A stretch of 64,000 bases of DNA from Cupriavidus phytohabitans (GCF_000426345.1 NZ_AUFE01000005.1:62001-126000), one strand, 5' to 3'; shown: positions 45,573 through 57,804, counted from the first letter of the stretch. The notes: generated by a model from the sequence alone, not told the origin. Program-made: numbers and translations.

Positions 45573-45956
45573 TCAGTGCACGAACACCGGCAGCAGGAAA
45601 ATCCCCACCACCGACAGGTACCCGATGGTCCAGCACAGCGTGCGCAGCGTGGCCCGGTCAGTCACGTAGCACGCGGTGTAGAGGATGCGGGTGAGGATGA
45701 AGACCATCGACAGCTCGTCGATGCGCGCCTGCGGCGCCTGCAGGAAACTGGCGGTGAGCACCGCTGCGGCAAAGAAAGGGAAGGCCTCGAAATGGTTGCG
45801 GTGCGCCATGTCGGCGCGCCGCGCGCGCCCGGACTGCTTGTCGAGCCAGCCGCGCGGGTCGTGGTTGTCGAAACCGGGCGCGCTGGCCTTGGCGATGGCT
45901 ACCGTGGCGAGCGGCAGCACGCCGGCCAGCAAGACGCACCAGAACGCGATCGGCAT
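45573..45956 (-). CDS. MAPEG-family membrane protein
   Basis: 127 residues with four hydrophobic helices. AHRNHFEAFPFFAAAVLTAS is the typical MAPEG motif with the N-x-x-E core. The specific substrate of this MAPEG member is not known. It is immediately upstream of the yceI-like gene on the minus strand and probably co-transcribed with it. Confidence 0.88.
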   Translation of the reverse strand: MPIAFWCVLLAGVLPLATVAIAKASAPGFDNHDPRGWLDKQSGRARRADMAHRNHFEAFPFFAAAVLTASFLQAPQARIDELSMVFILTRILYTACYVTDRATLRTLCWTIGYLSVVGIFLLPVFVH

Positions 45957-46019
45957 GGTTTCGGTCCTCTCCGTTACAGCGCCGGAGCGGCTCAGCTGCC
46001 GCTGCGGCCGGTAGCGCGG

Positions 46020-46256
46020 TCAGGCGGCGACCACGCGAATCTCGATGCCCGCCAGGCCTACCACCTGTCCGGCGCGAATCTTCGCAGTCTTGCGCGATTC
46101 GGGCGCGCCGTCCACCGAGACTTCACCGGCGGCGACCAGCGCCTTGCCGGCGCCGCCGCTGTCGCACACGCCAGCCAGCTTGAGCAGGTCGTTGAGGGCG
46201 ATGAACTCGCCCTCGAGCGGGAAGGTGATGGTCTGTACCGGAGTTGCCTTGCCCAT
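46020..46256 (-). CDS. S4-domain RNA-binding protein (YbcJ-like)
   Basis: 78 residues from [20 protein letters not shown]. The S4 fold is recognisable in LNDLLKLAGVCDSGGAGKAL and GEVSVDGAPESRKTAKIRAG. Its ATG overlaps the glnS stop (TGATG), so translation is coupled. YbcJ-like proteins bind RNA; the role is unclear. Confidence 0.88.
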   Translation of the reverse strand: MGKATPVQTITFPLEGEFIALNDLLKLAGVCDSGGAGKALVAAGEVSVDGAPESRKTAKIRAGQVVGLAGIEIRVVAA

Positions 46257-48013
46257 CACTTGCCCCAGCTGTCCTTCAACCCGACGATGCGGTTGAAGAC
46301 CGGCTTGCCCGGCTGCGAATCATTGCGGTCGGCAACGAAGTAGCCGTGGCGCTCGAACTGGAACCGGTCTTCCGGCCGCGCCTCGCGCAGGCCCGGCTCC
46401 AGGTAGGCGGTGACCACCTTCTTGGAGTCTGGGTTGAGCGCATCCAGGAAGTTCTTGCCGCCGGCGTCCGGGTTGGGGTCGTTGAACAGGCGGTCGTACA
46501 GGCGCACCTCGGCCTCGTAGCCGTGAGCGGCGCTGACCCAGTGGATCACGCCCTTGACCTTGACGCTGTCGGCGCCCGGCGTGCCGCTCTTGGTGTCGGG
46601 CAGGTAGCTGGCGTGCACGGCGACGACGTTGCCGTCGGCGTCCTTGTCCACGCCGGTGCACTCGATCACGTAGCCGTACTTCAGCCGCACCTTGTTGCCC
46701 GGGAACAGGCGGAAATAGCCCTTGGGCGGGGTCTCGTTGAAGTCCTCGCGCTCGATCCACAATTCGCGCGACAGCGGGAACACACGCTTGCCCAGTTCCG
46801 GCTTCTTCGGATGGACCGGGGCCGAGCATTCCTCGCTCTGGCCTTCGGGGTAGTTGTCGATGATCAGCTTGAGCGGGTCCAGCACGGCCACGCCACGCGC
46901 GGCCCGGCCGTCCAGGTCGTCGCGCACCGCGCCTTCGAGCGTGCTCATGTCGATCCAGCTGTCGGCCTTGGCCACGCCGACGCGGTCGCAGAACAGCTGG
47001 ATCGACTCCGGCGTATAGCCGCGGCGGCGCACGCCGACCAGCGTGGGCATGCGCGGGTCGTCCCAGCCGTCGACACGGTTCTCGTCGACCAGCTGCTTGA
47101 GCCTGCGCTTGCTGGTGATCGCGTAGGTCAGATTCAGGCGCGCGAACTCATACTGGTGCGGCAGCGGGTCGCGGAACACGCCGGCGTCGCGCAGGTGCTC
47201 CAGCACCCAGTCGTACAGCGGGCGGTTGTTCTCGAACTCCAGCGTGCACAGCGAGTGCGAGATGTTCTCCAGCGCGTCCGAGATGCAGTGGGTGAAGTCG
47301 TACATCGGATAGATGCACCACTTGTCGCCCGTGCGGTGGTGATGGGCGTGCCGGATGCGATAGAGCACCGGGTCGCGCATCACGATGTTGGGGGCGGTCA
47401 TGTCGATCTTCGCGCGCAGCACGTGCTCGCCGTCGCCGTACTTGTCCGCGCGCATGTCGCGGAACAGCTGCAGGTTTTCCTCGACAGTGCGGTCGCGGTA
47501 GGGCGAGGGCTTGCCCGGCTCGGAGAAGTTGCCGCGGCTGGCGGCGATCTGCTCGGCCGACTGGCTGTCGACGTAGGCGGCGCCGCGCTCGATCAGCGTC
47601 TCGGCAAAGGCGTAGAGCTGGTCGAAGTAGTCGCTGGCGTAGTACAGGTGCGGCTGCTTCTGGCCGTCCTTGCCTTCGCTGTCCCAGGAGAAGCCGAGCC
47701 AGTGCACGGCGTCGATGATCGAATCGACGTATTCGGTATCTTCCTTGACCGGGTTGGTGTCGTCGAAGCGCAGGTGGCAGCGGCCGCCGTAGTCGCGCGC
47801 CAGCCCGAAGTTCAGGCAGATGCTCTTGGCATGGCCGATATGCAGGTAGCCGTTGGGCTCCGGCGGGAAGCGGGTGATGACGGTCGGCAGCGGCTCGCCT
47901 TGCTTGTCCTGGCGGCCGGCGTAGGTGCCGGCGGCGAGGTCCTGGTCGATGATGCTCCGCAGGAAGTTGGAGGCGGCTGGGGTGCTGTCGGTAGGCTTGT
48001 TGTCGTGGCTCAT
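46256..48013 (-). CDS. glnS: Glutaminyl-tRNA synthetase
   Basis: 585 residues. Class I signature [20 protein letters not shown] (HIGH), ATP-site region [20 protein letters not shown] in place of [16 protein letters not shown] and the C-terminal anticodon-binding beta-barrels ([20 protein letters not shown]). It charges tRNA-Gln directly. The length is slightly above E. coli GlnS (554) because of an N-terminal extension. Confidence 0.98.
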   Translation of the reverse strand: MSHDNKPTDSTPAASNFLRSIIDQDLAAGTYAGRQDKQGEPLPTVITRFPPEPNGYLHIGHAKSICLNFGLARDYGGRCHLRFDDTNPVKEDTEYVDSIIDAVHWLGFSWDSEGKDGQKQPHLYYASDYFDQLYAFAETLIERGAAYVDSQSAEQIAASRGNFSEPGKPSPYRDRTVEENLQLFRDMRADKYGDGEHVLRAKIDMTAPNIVMRDPVLYRIRHAHHHRTGDKWCIYPMYDFTHCISDALENISHSLCTLEFENNRPLYDWVLEHLRDAGVFRDPLPHQYEFARLNLTYAITSKRRLKQLVDENRVDGWDDPRMPTLVGVRRRGYTPESIQLFCDRVGVAKADSWIDMSTLEGAVRDDLDGRAARGVAVLDPLKLIIDNYPEGQSEECSAPVHPKKPELGKRVFPLSRELWIEREDFNETPPKGYFRLFPGNKVRLKYGYVIECTGVDKDADGNVVAVHASYLPDTKSGTPGADSVKVKGVIHWVSAAHGYEAEVRLYDRLFNDPNPDAGGKNFLDALNPDSKKVVTAYLEPGLREARPEDRFQFERHGYFVADRNDSQPGKPVFNRIVGLKDSWGK

Positions 48014-48273
48014 GGTGGCGCCGGTTGGCCGGCCGGATGGATCGATGGTAGGGATCGATACGGTGGCCGGTCGGGTCGTCAGATTGCGTGGCGGAATGCC
48101 AATAAGGGGATTTTACCGTGCCGGCGGCGCCGCACGCCGTGAGCCTCGGCTCATTTATGGTCTTGTCCGCCGCCGGCACAGGTTGGCCGCACCGAAAGTG
48201 ATGTGTCGGAGTAGCATGGAGACCCGTGCCGGCCGGCTACGGCCACCAGTCACCCATCGCTGCAGGAACGCCC

Positions 48274-49710
48274 ATGAACGCCCACCCCGATGCGGCACAA
48301 GTGCCGCCCATGCCCCACGATGTCGTTGCCGCGCTGTGGCGCGATGCCGGCCTGCCGGCCGAGGCGCTGGCCCACCTGCGCCTGGACGGCGCCGATCCGG
48401 TGCTGCCTTCAAGCTTTGCCGTGGGGACCGCTGCGCAGGCCAGCCTCGCCGCTTCGGCGCTGGCCGCCGCCACGCTGTGGCAAGGCCGCGGCGGCCGCTG
48501 GCAGGACGTCAGCGTTGACATGCGCCATGCCATCACCGAGTTCCGCAGCGAGCGTTACCTGCGCGTCGACGGCGGTCCAGCGCCCGAGCTGTGGGACAAG
48601 ATCGCCGGCATCTACCGCTGCGGCGACGGCCGCTGGGTCCGGCTGCACACCAATTTCCCGCACCACCGCGACGGCGTGCTGCGCTTGCTGGGCTGTGCCT
48701 ATGACAAGGCGGCGGTGCAGGCGGCGCTGGAAAAGTGGGAAGCCGAGACTTTCGAAACCGCCGCGTCCGACGCCGGCCTGGTGGTCGCCGCGCTGCGCAG
48801 CTTCGACGAATGGGACCGCCATCCGCAGGCCGCGGCGCTGCGCGGCTTGCCGCCGGTGACGCTGGAGCGTATCGGCGACGCACCGCCACAGCCATTACCA
48901 CCGCCCGCGTCGGCCGATGCGCAACCGCTGTCAGGCGTGCGCGTGCTCGATTTCACCCGCATCATCGCCGGCCCGGTCGCCGGGCGCACGCTGGCCGCGC
49001 ACGGTGCCGATGTGCTGCTGGTGACCGCCGCGCACCTGCCGTCGATCGCGCCGCTGGTGATCGACACCGGCCGCGGCAAGCGCAGCTGCCAGCTCGACCT
49101 GCGCGATCCCGACGACAAGCGCACGCTGCACAAGCTGCTGCACGGCGCCGATGTGATGGTGCAGGGCTACCGGCCTGGCGGGCTGGCCGAACTGGGCATC
49201 GGCCCGGAAGCCGCGGCACGGGCGCGGCCGGGCATCGTTTATGTGTCGCTGAGCGCGTATGGCCACGTCGGGCCGTGGGCGCACAAGCGCGGCTTCGATT
49301 CGCTGGTGCAGACCGCCACCGGCTTCAACCAGGCCGAGGCGGAAGCGGCCGGCGGCGACACGCCGCGCCCGTTGCCGGCACAGGTGCTGGACCATGCCGC
49401 GGGCTATCTGCTGGCATTCGGCGCGATGGCCGCGCTGCACCGGCGCGCGCTGGAAGGCGGCAGCTGGCACGTGCGCGTATCGCTGGCGCAGGTGGGGCAG
49501 TGGCTGCGCGGGCTGGGGCGGGTGCCGCAGGGGCTGAAGGCGCCCGAGCAGAAGATCGACGATGTCGCCGACCTGCTCGAAGCGGTGCCGTCCGGCTTCG
49601 GCATGCTGACCGTGGTGCGCCACGCGGCGCAGCTGTCCGAGACGCCGGCGCGCTGGACGCTGCCGTCCGAGCCGCTCGGCACCCACGCGCCGGAGTGGCT
49701 GCCGCGTTAG
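48274..49710 (+). CDS. CoA-transferase of the CaiB/BaiF (class III) family with duplicated/permuted architecture
   Basis: 478 residues. Residues 219-300 (PLSGVRVLDFTRIIAGPVAG, LAAHGADVLLV) form the usual CaiB N-terminal half, and D373 in QVLDHAAGYLL matches the catalytic Asp position. Residues 55-190 (GGRWQDVSVDMRHAITEF, YRCGDGRWVRLHTNF) resemble the segment that follows the catalytic Asp in normal family III enzymes. The order is therefore C-half-like then N-half-like, and ordinary enzymes begin at the point where this one is already 218 residues long. Substrate unknown. ATG at 48274 with AGGAA upstream; the stop overlaps that of the converging gene. Confidence 0.8.
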   Translation: MNAHPDAAQVPPMPHDVVAALWRDAGLPAEALAHLRLDGADPVLPSSFAVGTAAQASLAASALAAATLWQGRGGRWQDVSVDMRHAITEFRSERYLRVDGGPAPELWDKIAGIYRCGDGRWVRLHTNFPHHRDGVLRLLGCAYDKAAVQAALEKWEAETFETAASDAGLVVAALRSFDEWDRHPQAAALRGLPPVTLERIGDAPPQPLPPPASADAQPLSGVRVLDFTRIIAGPVAGRTLAAHGADVLLVTAAHLPSIAPLVIDTGRGKRSCQLDLRDPDDKRTLHKLLHGADVMVQGYRPGGLAELGIGPEAAARARPGIVYVSLSAYGHVGPWAHKRGFDSLVQTATGFNQAEAEAAGGDTPRPLPAQVLDHAAGYLLAFGAMAALHRRALEGGSWHVRVSLAQVGQWLRGLGRVPQGLKAPEQKIDDVADLLEAVPSGFGMLTVVRHAAQLSETPARWTLPSEPLGTHAPEWLPR

Positions 49711-50324
49711 TAAAGCGTGTTGCGCTGCCGCTCGGGCAGCTCGCGGTCATAGGCGGCGCCGTCGATGGCGTTCTCGCTCAGCGTGGCCAGGATCTCGCCA
49801 TTGCTTGGCAGTGTCTGCCGTGCGACCTGCGCATCCGCGGACCACAGCCGCGAGCGGATCAGCGCCCGGGCGCACTGGAAGAACACCGACTGCACCGTGA
49901 TCACCAGCACCGTGGTCGGCGCCTTGCCGTTGGCCACGCAGCGCGCGATCAGCGCCGGCTCGACGCTGATCTGCGCGGTGCCGTTGACGCGGATGGTCTC
50001 GTTGACGCCGGGGATCACGAACAGCAGGCCCACGCGCGGATCGGCCACGATATTGCGCAGGCTGTCGATGCGATTGTTGCCGCGCCGGTCGGGCAGCAGC
50101 AGCGTGCGCTCGTCCAGCACCTGCACGAAACCGGGTGTGTCGCCGCGCGGCGAGCATTCGGCCCAGCCCGCGGCGACGGTCGACAGCAGGCAGAACGGTG
50201 CGGCCTCGATAAAGGCGCGGTAATGCGGGTGCAGGTAGTCGACTTCCTTGGACAGCGACGGCGCCGCGGGTTGGGCGTAGAGCGCTTCCAGTTCGGCCAG
50301 GGAGGTGATGGCGTGCGAGGTCAT
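49707..50324 (-). CDS. Pyridoxamine 5'-phosphate oxidase-family FMN protein
   Basis: 205 residues. LLSTVAAGWAECSPRGDTPG, TLLLPDRRGNNRIDSLRNIV and VGLLFVIPGVNETIRVNGTA match the split-barrel FMN-binding subfamily typified by DR2398 and MSMEG_1061, of unknown substrate, distinct from PdxH. The stop overlaps the converging CoA-transferase stop. Confidence 0.88.
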   Translation of the reverse strand: MTSHAITSLAELEALYAQPAAPSLSKEVDYLHPHYRAFIEAAPFCLLSTVAAGWAECSPRGDTPGFVQVLDERTLLLPDRRGNNRIDSLRNIVADPRVGLLFVIPGVNETIRVNGTAQISVEPALIARCVANGKAPTTVLVITVQSVFFQCARALIRSRLWSADAQVARQTLPSNGEILATLSENAIDGAAYDRELPERQRNTLY

Positions 50325-50404
50325 GGCGGATCGGGGCGATGGGCGGGGAGATTGGCGGGGCAAGCCGACAATGTAGCGCAGCCGGCAGGGCTGCGCAGTG
50401 GCCC

Positions 50405-51265
50405 TCAGAGTGTCACGGTGCCGCGGCCAATCTCGAGCACGCGGCCGCCCACGCGGATCGCGCCGTCCGAGCCGACCGACAGGCGCAGCCGGCACGGGCG
50501 GCCGACGGCCTCGCCCTGGTCGATGATGTATTCCGCCGGCAGCGCGCGGCTGGTGGCCAGCAGCCAGCCACCCAGGTTGGCGCAGGCCGAGCCCGTGCCG
50601 GGATCCTCGGCCACGCCGCCGCCCTGCTTGGTGAAGAAATAGCGCGACAGGATGCCGCCCGGCTGCTCGGGATCGAGGGCGAACACGTACGCGGTCTTGC
50701 GGCCGAGGCTGCTCTGCGGCCAGATGTCGAGCCGCGCGCTGTCAGGATTGGCGCGCCGCACAGCATCGGTGCTGCGCACGGCCACCAGCAGCTGGTCGGC
50801 GCCGGTGTCGACCCACATCGGAGAAATCAGCAAGTCGCTTTCGTGCAGGCCGAGCAGGGCTGCCATGTCGGCATCGGGGAGGCCGGCCGGCGCGGTCTTC
50901 GGCTCGCCGCTGTGCGGCGCGGTGAAGGTCCAGACATCGCCCTGCGCCGTCACAGGGACCACGCCGGCGAGGAATTCGAGCGTCAGCGCATCGCCGGTGC
51001 CGGCCAGTTCGCGGACCACGTGCGCGGTGCCCAGTGTCGGATGGCCGGCGAAACGCATCTCATAGCCGGGGGTGAAGATGCGGACTTTTGCGCTGGCATT
51101 GTCCGACGGCAGGACAAAGGTGGTCTCCGACAGGTTGAACTGCAGCGCCAGCGCCTGCATGGTGGCCTCGTCCATGCCGCGCGCGTCTTCGAACACGCAC
51201 AGGGGATTGCCGCCGAAGGTGGATTCGGCGAAGACGTTGAGCAGGCGGAAGGCGTAGGTGGTCAT
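50405..51265 (-). CDS. PhzF-family isomerase
   Basis: 286 residues from MTTYAFRLLNVFAESTFGGN. The conserved Glu lies in QFNLSETTFVLP, with MRFAGHPTLGTAHVV and the second-half signature GGVAEDPGTGSACANLGGWL. PhzF-type enzymes are isomerases or epimerases without cofactors; this one lies outside any phenazine cluster, so the substrate is unknown. Confidence 0.92.
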   Translation of the reverse strand: MTTYAFRLLNVFAESTFGGNPLCVFEDARGMDEATMQALALQFNLSETTFVLPSDNASAKVRIFTPGYEMRFAGHPTLGTAHVVRELAGTGDALTLEFLAGVVPVTAQGDVWTFTAPHSGEPKTAPAGLPDADMAALLGLHESDLLISPMWVDTGADQLLVAVRSTDAVRRANPDSARLDIWPQSSLGRKTAYVFALDPEQPGGILSRYFFTKQGGGVAEDPGTGSACANLGGWLLATSRALPAEYIIDQGEAVGRPCRLRLSVGSDGAIRVGGRVLEIGRGTVTL

Positions 51266-51372
51266 GGTGCGGGCTCCGGAGGCTTGTCGGCGAACCAGTG
51301 TACGGAGCCGTGGCGCCCGCGCCATGCACAGTTGCTGCGATCGCGAGCGGGCCAGTTGTGGGATGGGGGGCA

Positions 51373-51402
51373 GAAAGCAAGAACGCCCCTTTCGGGGCGT
51401 TC
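51373..51402 (-). terminator. Terminator of the gamma-glutamyltransferase gene
   Basis: On the minus strand GAACGCCCC and GGGGCGTTC form a perfect 9-bp stem around GAAA, followed by TTGCTTTC. It lies 33 bases after the stop at 51435. Confidence 0.75.
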
Positions 51403-51434
51403 CGCATGTCGCTGGCAGCTCAGGCCCGGCGGGC

Positions 51435-53060
51435 TCAGAACCCCACCGCCTGCCCGTCGCGCCGGCTGTCGCTGGCTGCCACGTACCCTTGCTCGGGATC
51501 GTCCGACAGGCGCCAGATGAACTGGCCCGACCCAAAGTCCATGTATGGATCGTCCACCGACTTCAACTGGTGCCCGCGCGCCTTCAGCCCCTCGACCGTG
51601 GCCGGGTCCATGGTGCCTTCCACGTCCAGCGTGAAATCGCGGTTGACCTTCCAGCGCGGCGCGCAGCATGCGGCCTGCGGCTGCTGGTTGTAGTCCAGCA
51701 TGCGCACCACCGTCTGCAGGTGGCCCTGCGGCTGCATGTCGCCGCCCATCACGCCGAAGCTCATCACCGGGTGGCCGTTCTTGGTCAGGAAGGCCGGGAT
51801 GATGGTGTGGAACGGGCGCTTGCCGCCGGCCACAGCGTTGGCAGACCTGGGATCCATCGAGAAGCCGACGCCGCGGTTCTGCAGGCTGATGCCGGTGCCC
51901 GGCACCACCACGCCCGAGCCGAAGCCCATGTAGTTCGACTGGATGAACGACACCATCATGCCGTTCTCGTCGGCGGCGGTCAGGTAGATGGTGCCGCCCA
52001 CCTTGGGCATGCCGAAGTTGAAGTGCGTGGCGCGCTGCATGTCGATCAGTTTGGCGCGCGACTTGAGGTAAGCATCGTCCAGCATCTGCTCGGGCGTGAC
52101 CTCCATGCTGCGCGGATCGGCGACGTAGCGGTACAGGTCGGCGAAGGCGAGCTTCATCGCTTCGATCTGCAGGTGCTGCGAATCGACCGAGTCGACCGGG
52201 ATCGAGGCCATGTCGAACTGGCCGAGGATGCCCAGCGCCACCAGCGCGGCGATGCCCTGGCCGTTGGGCGGGATCTCGTGCAACTCGTAGCCGCGGTAGC
52301 TCTTGCTGATCGGCTTGACCCAGTCGGGGCGGTAGTTGCGCAGGTCGTCCAGGGTCATCGCGCCGCCGCACTGCTTGCTGAAGGCGGCGATCTTCTCGGC
52401 GATTTCGCCTTCGTAGTAGGCGCGGCCGCGCGTCTCGCCGATCTTGCGCAGCGTCTCGGCGGCGGCCTTCATCGTGAACTTCTCGCCGACCAGCGGCGCG
52501 CGGCCCTTGGGCATGAAGGTCTCGGCATAGCCCGGCTGGTCCTTCAGTTCGGGCACCGCGGCGGCCCACTTGTGCGCCACCACCGGCGGCACGGCGTAGC
52601 CGCGCTCGGCGATCTCGATCGCCGGCTCCATCAGGTCGGCGAAGGGCAGCTTGCCGAAGCGCTCGTGCATCGCCGCCCAGCCGGCGATCACGCCGGGCAC
52701 GGTGACCGAGTCCCAGCCCCGGATCGGGCGGTTGGCCAGGCCGTTGGCGTCGGTGCCGTACTTGTTCTTGAAGTACTCCGGGTTCCAGGCGGCCGGGGCC
52801 ACGCCAGAGGAGTTCAGGCCATGCAGTTCCTTGCCGTCCCACAGGATGGCGAAGGCATCGCTGCCCAGGCCGCACGATACCGGCTCGACGATGGTGATGG
52901 CGGCCGCCGCGGCGATGGCGGCATCGACGGCATTGCCGCCCTTGAGCAGCATGCGCAGGCCGGCCTGAGCGGCCAGCGGGTGCGAGGTGGACACCACGTT
53001 GCGCGCAAACAGCGGGATGCGCACGGAGGGGTAGGGGTTGGTCCAGTTGAATTTCTGCAT
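51435..53060 (-). CDS. Gamma-glutamyltransferase family protein (cytoplasmic type)
   Basis: 541 residues, Ntn-hydrolase fold. The autoprocessing Thr is probably in PKVGGTIYLTAADENG, which starts the small subunit; VVVPGTGISLQNRGVGFSMD and GVMGGDMQPQGHLQTVVRML follow. GGNAVDAAIAAAAAITIVEP marks the large subunit. No signal peptide is present, unlike classical periplasmic GGT, so it may be a cytoplasmic amidohydrolase of this superfamily. It lies 71 bases downstream of a Bug solute-binding protein with a divergent LysR regulator, suggesting import and hydrolysis of an amide or gamma-glutamyl compound. Confidence 0.88.
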   Translation of the reverse strand: MQKFNWTNPYPSVRIPLFARNVVSTSHPLAAQAGLRMLLKGGNAVDAAIAAAAAITIVEPVSCGLGSDAFAILWDGKELHGLNSSGVAPAAWNPEYFKNKYGTDANGLANRPIRGWDSVTVPGVIAGWAAMHERFGKLPFADLMEPAIEIAERGYAVPPVVAHKWAAAVPELKDQPGYAETFMPKGRAPLVGEKFTMKAAAETLRKIGETRGRAYYEGEIAEKIAAFSKQCGGAMTLDDLRNYRPDWVKPISKSYRGYELHEIPPNGQGIAALVALGILGQFDMASIPVDSVDSQHLQIEAMKLAFADLYRYVADPRSMEVTPEQMLDDAYLKSRAKLIDMQRATHFNFGMPKVGGTIYLTAADENGMMVSFIQSNYMGFGSGVVVPGTGISLQNRGVGFSMDPRSANAVAGGKRPFHTIIPAFLTKNGHPVMSFGVMGGDMQPQGHLQTVVRMLDYNQQPQAACCAPRWKVNRDFTLDVEGTMDPATVEGLKARGHQLKSVDDPYMDFGSGQFIWRLSDDPEQGYVAASDSRRDGQAVGF

Positions 53061-53131
53061 GGCTTTGTCTGTCGTTTCAGGAGGCGGCCGGGGCCATTGT
53101 CGGGGCGGCCGCATGGGCGCACGCGGCGCCG

Positions 53132-54109
53132 TTATTCTGCCGTGATCTTGCGATCCTTGATCAGCTTGCCCCAGCGGGCGCTGTCCTTCCTTACCATGGC
53201 GGCGAACTGTGCCGGCGTGCCGCCGACTGGCTCGGCGCCCAGCTTGCCCAGGCGCTCCCTGACTTCCGGCGACTGGATTGCCTTGTTGAACTCGGCATTG
53301 AGCCGGCTGACGATATCCGCCGGCATTCCCTTGGGCCCGTAGATGCCGAACCACGTATCGGACTCAAAGCCAGGCAGCCCCGACTCGCTGGCCGTCGGGA
53401 TCTCCGGTGCCAGCGGCGAGCGCTTCGCGCTGGTCACGGCCAGCGCCTTGAGCTTGCCGTCCTTCACGTGCGGCAGGCCCGAGACGATGCTGTCGAACAG
53501 CACCTGCACCTTGCCCGAGATCAGGTCGGGCACGGCCAGCGCGGTGCCGCGGTACGGGATATGGGTGATGAACACGCCCGCCTGTGCCTTGAACGCCTCG
53601 GCCGTCAGGTGCACCACGGTGCCGTTGCCACTGGAAGCGTAGTTGAGCTCGCCGGGATGCTTCTTGGCGTAGTCCACCAGCTCGCGCACGTTCTTCACCG
53701 GCAGGCCGTTCGGCACCACCAGCACGTTGGTGGCGATCGCCACCTGGCTGATCGGGGTGAAGTCGGTCTCGGTGTTGTACGGCAGGCGGGTGTTGATGTA
53801 CGGGCCGATCGAGTGCGTGCTGGTGGTCGCGATCAGCAGCGTGTAGCCGTCCGGCGCGGCCTTGGCCGCCATGTCGGAGCCGATCGCGCCGCCGGCGCCC
53901 GGGCGGTTGTCCACCACGATCTGCTGGCCGATGTCGGTGCCCACCTTCTGGGCAATGGCGCGCGCCAGCAGGTCGGTCGCACCGCTGGCCGGGAACGGCA
54001 CGATCAGGCGGATCGGCTTGCCGGGATAGTTGTCGGCCAGTGCGGGCGTGGCGGCAAGGCACATGCCGCAGGCGGCGGCGATGCCGGCGAGGCGCAGCCA
54101 GGATTTCAT
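53132..54109 (-). CDS. Bug-family tripartite tricarboxylate transporter receptor
   Basis: 325 residues. Signal peptide LRLAGIAAACGMCLAATPALA|DN, then PIRLIVPFPASGATDLLARA, IVVDNRPGAGGAIGSDMAAK and YASSGNGTVVHLTAEAFKAQ, all Bug/TctC signatures. It captures carboxylates or related solutes in the periplasm. No tctAB lies beside it, as is common in Cupriavidus and Bordetella. Probably co-transcribed with the gamma-glutamyltransferase gene. Confidence 0.93.
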   Translation of the reverse strand: MKSWLRLAGIAAACGMCLAATPALADNYPGKPIRLIVPFPASGATDLLARAIAQKVGTDIGQQIVVDNRPGAGGAIGSDMAAKAAPDGYTLLIATTSTHSIGPYINTRLPYNTETDFTPISQVAIATNVLVVPNGLPVKNVRELVDYAKKHPGELNYASSGNGTVVHLTAEAFKAQAGVFITHIPYRGTALAVPDLISGKVQVLFDSIVSGLPHVKDGKLKALAVTSAKRSPLAPEIPTASESGLPGFESDTWFGIYGPKGMPADIVSRLNAEFNKAIQSPEVRERLGKLGAEPVGGTPAQFAAMVRKDSARWGKLIKDRKITAE

Positions 54110-54197
54110 GCTTGTCTCCGGAGTCAGGCTTGGGGCGGGCAAGGATAAGCGGGCAGGAATTGATGAGCCGGCTTAATTATTCCGTGCCGTCGGTCAC

Positions 54198-54218
54198 AAA
54201 GAAAGCTAATATTTCTTT
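54198..54218. promoter_or_regulatory. Inverted repeat in the LysR / Bug divergent region
   Basis: Arms AAAGAAA (54198-54204) and TTTCTTT (54212-54218) are separated by 7 AT-rich bases. They sit within a direct repeat pair GTCACAAAGAAAG (54193-) and GTCACAAGAAAAA (54225-). Such dyads spaced near 7-11 bases are typical LysR recognition sites; this one lies 62 bases before the regulator ATG. Confidence 0.5.
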
Positions 54219-54280
54219 CCGATGTCACAAGAAAAATTTAAGTATCGGCGCGGCTTCGCCGGCGTTGCGCACGAACACCG

Positions 54281-55165
54281 ATGAGCACTATCCGATTCCT
54301 CCGCACCTTCGTCGCCGTAGCCGAGCAAGGCTCCTTCGCCGCGGCCGCCGGGCAGGTGGCCCTGACCCAGGCCGCTGTCAGCCTGCAGATGCGCGCGCTG
54401 GAAAGCGAGCTGCGGCGTGAACTGTTCGACCGCAACGGCCGCGTTGCGGTGCTCAATGCCGATGGCCGCGCGCTATTGCCGCAAGCGCGGCGCCTGCTCG
54501 CGCTGTACGACGAGATGCGGCTGCCGCTGGCATCGGACCAGGCCATGGCCGGTGCCGTGGCCGTGGGCGCGGTGGTTTCGGTGATGGGCGGCCTGTCGCA
54601 CGCGGTGGCCCGCATGAAGCGCACCTACCCGGCGCTCGACGTGCGCCTGGTCGGCGCCAAGTCGATCGAGCTGGCGGCACAGGTCGAGGCCGGCGAACTC
54701 GATGCGGCGATCCTGGTGGAAGGCGCCACGCGGATTCCCGGCACGCTGCGCTGGACGCCGCTTTACCAGGAGCCGCTGGTGGCGATCGCCGCACGCGGCA
54801 GTCCCGGCCGGGACGCGCGCGAGGCGCTTGCGCAGAACCCATACCTGCGCTTCGACCGCAGCCAGCGCACCGGCGTGCTGGTCGAGCGCGCGCTGCGCCG
54901 CGCGCACGTGAAGGTCAACGAGTTCCTGGAACTGAACGCCATCGAGGCGCTGGTCGAGCTGGTGCGCCAGGAGGTGGGCGTGACGGTGGTGCCGCTGCTG
55001 CGGCGCGCGCGCTGGCACGACGACGAGGCGCTGCGCATCCTGCCGCTGCTGGTCAACGGCGAGCCGGTCATGCGCCACATCGGCATGCTGGAGCGGCGCG
55101 ACCACGCGCGCGGGCAGGTGACGGCTGCGGTGCGGGCGGCGTGCAGTGAACTGTTTGGCGCCTGA
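54281..55165 (+). CDS. LysR-family transcriptional regulator
   Basis: 294 residues. The N-terminal HTH is FLRTFVAVAEQGSFAAAAGQ through LTQAAVSLQMRALESELRRE, followed by a substrate-binding domain (VGAVVSVMGGLSHAVARMKR, LVELVRQEVGVTVVPLLRR). It diverges from the Bug/gamma-glutamyltransferase pair and most likely controls it. The ATG at 54281 gives a canonical LTTR N-terminus. Confidence 0.93.
   Translation: MSTIRFLRTFVAVAEQGSFAAAAGQVALTQAAVSLQMRALESELRRELFDRNGRVAVLNADGRALLPQARRLLALYDEMRLPLASDQAMAGAVAVGAVVSVMGGLSHAVARMKRTYPALDVRLVGAKSIELAAQVEAGELDAAILVEGATRIPGTLRWTPLYQEPLVAIAARGSPGRDAREALAQNPYLRFDRSQRTGVLVERALRRAHVKVNEFLELNAIEALVELVRQEVGVTVVPLLRRARWHDDEALRILPLLVNGEPVMRHIGMLERRDHARGQVTAAVRAACSELFGA

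Positions 55166-57804
<2,639 letters not shown>

Noticed and set aside
46244..48142. 632-codon plus-strand frame opposite glnS
   Set aside because: Complete overlap with glnS and a Val/Gly/Ala-rich composition typical of antisense frames in GC-rich genes.
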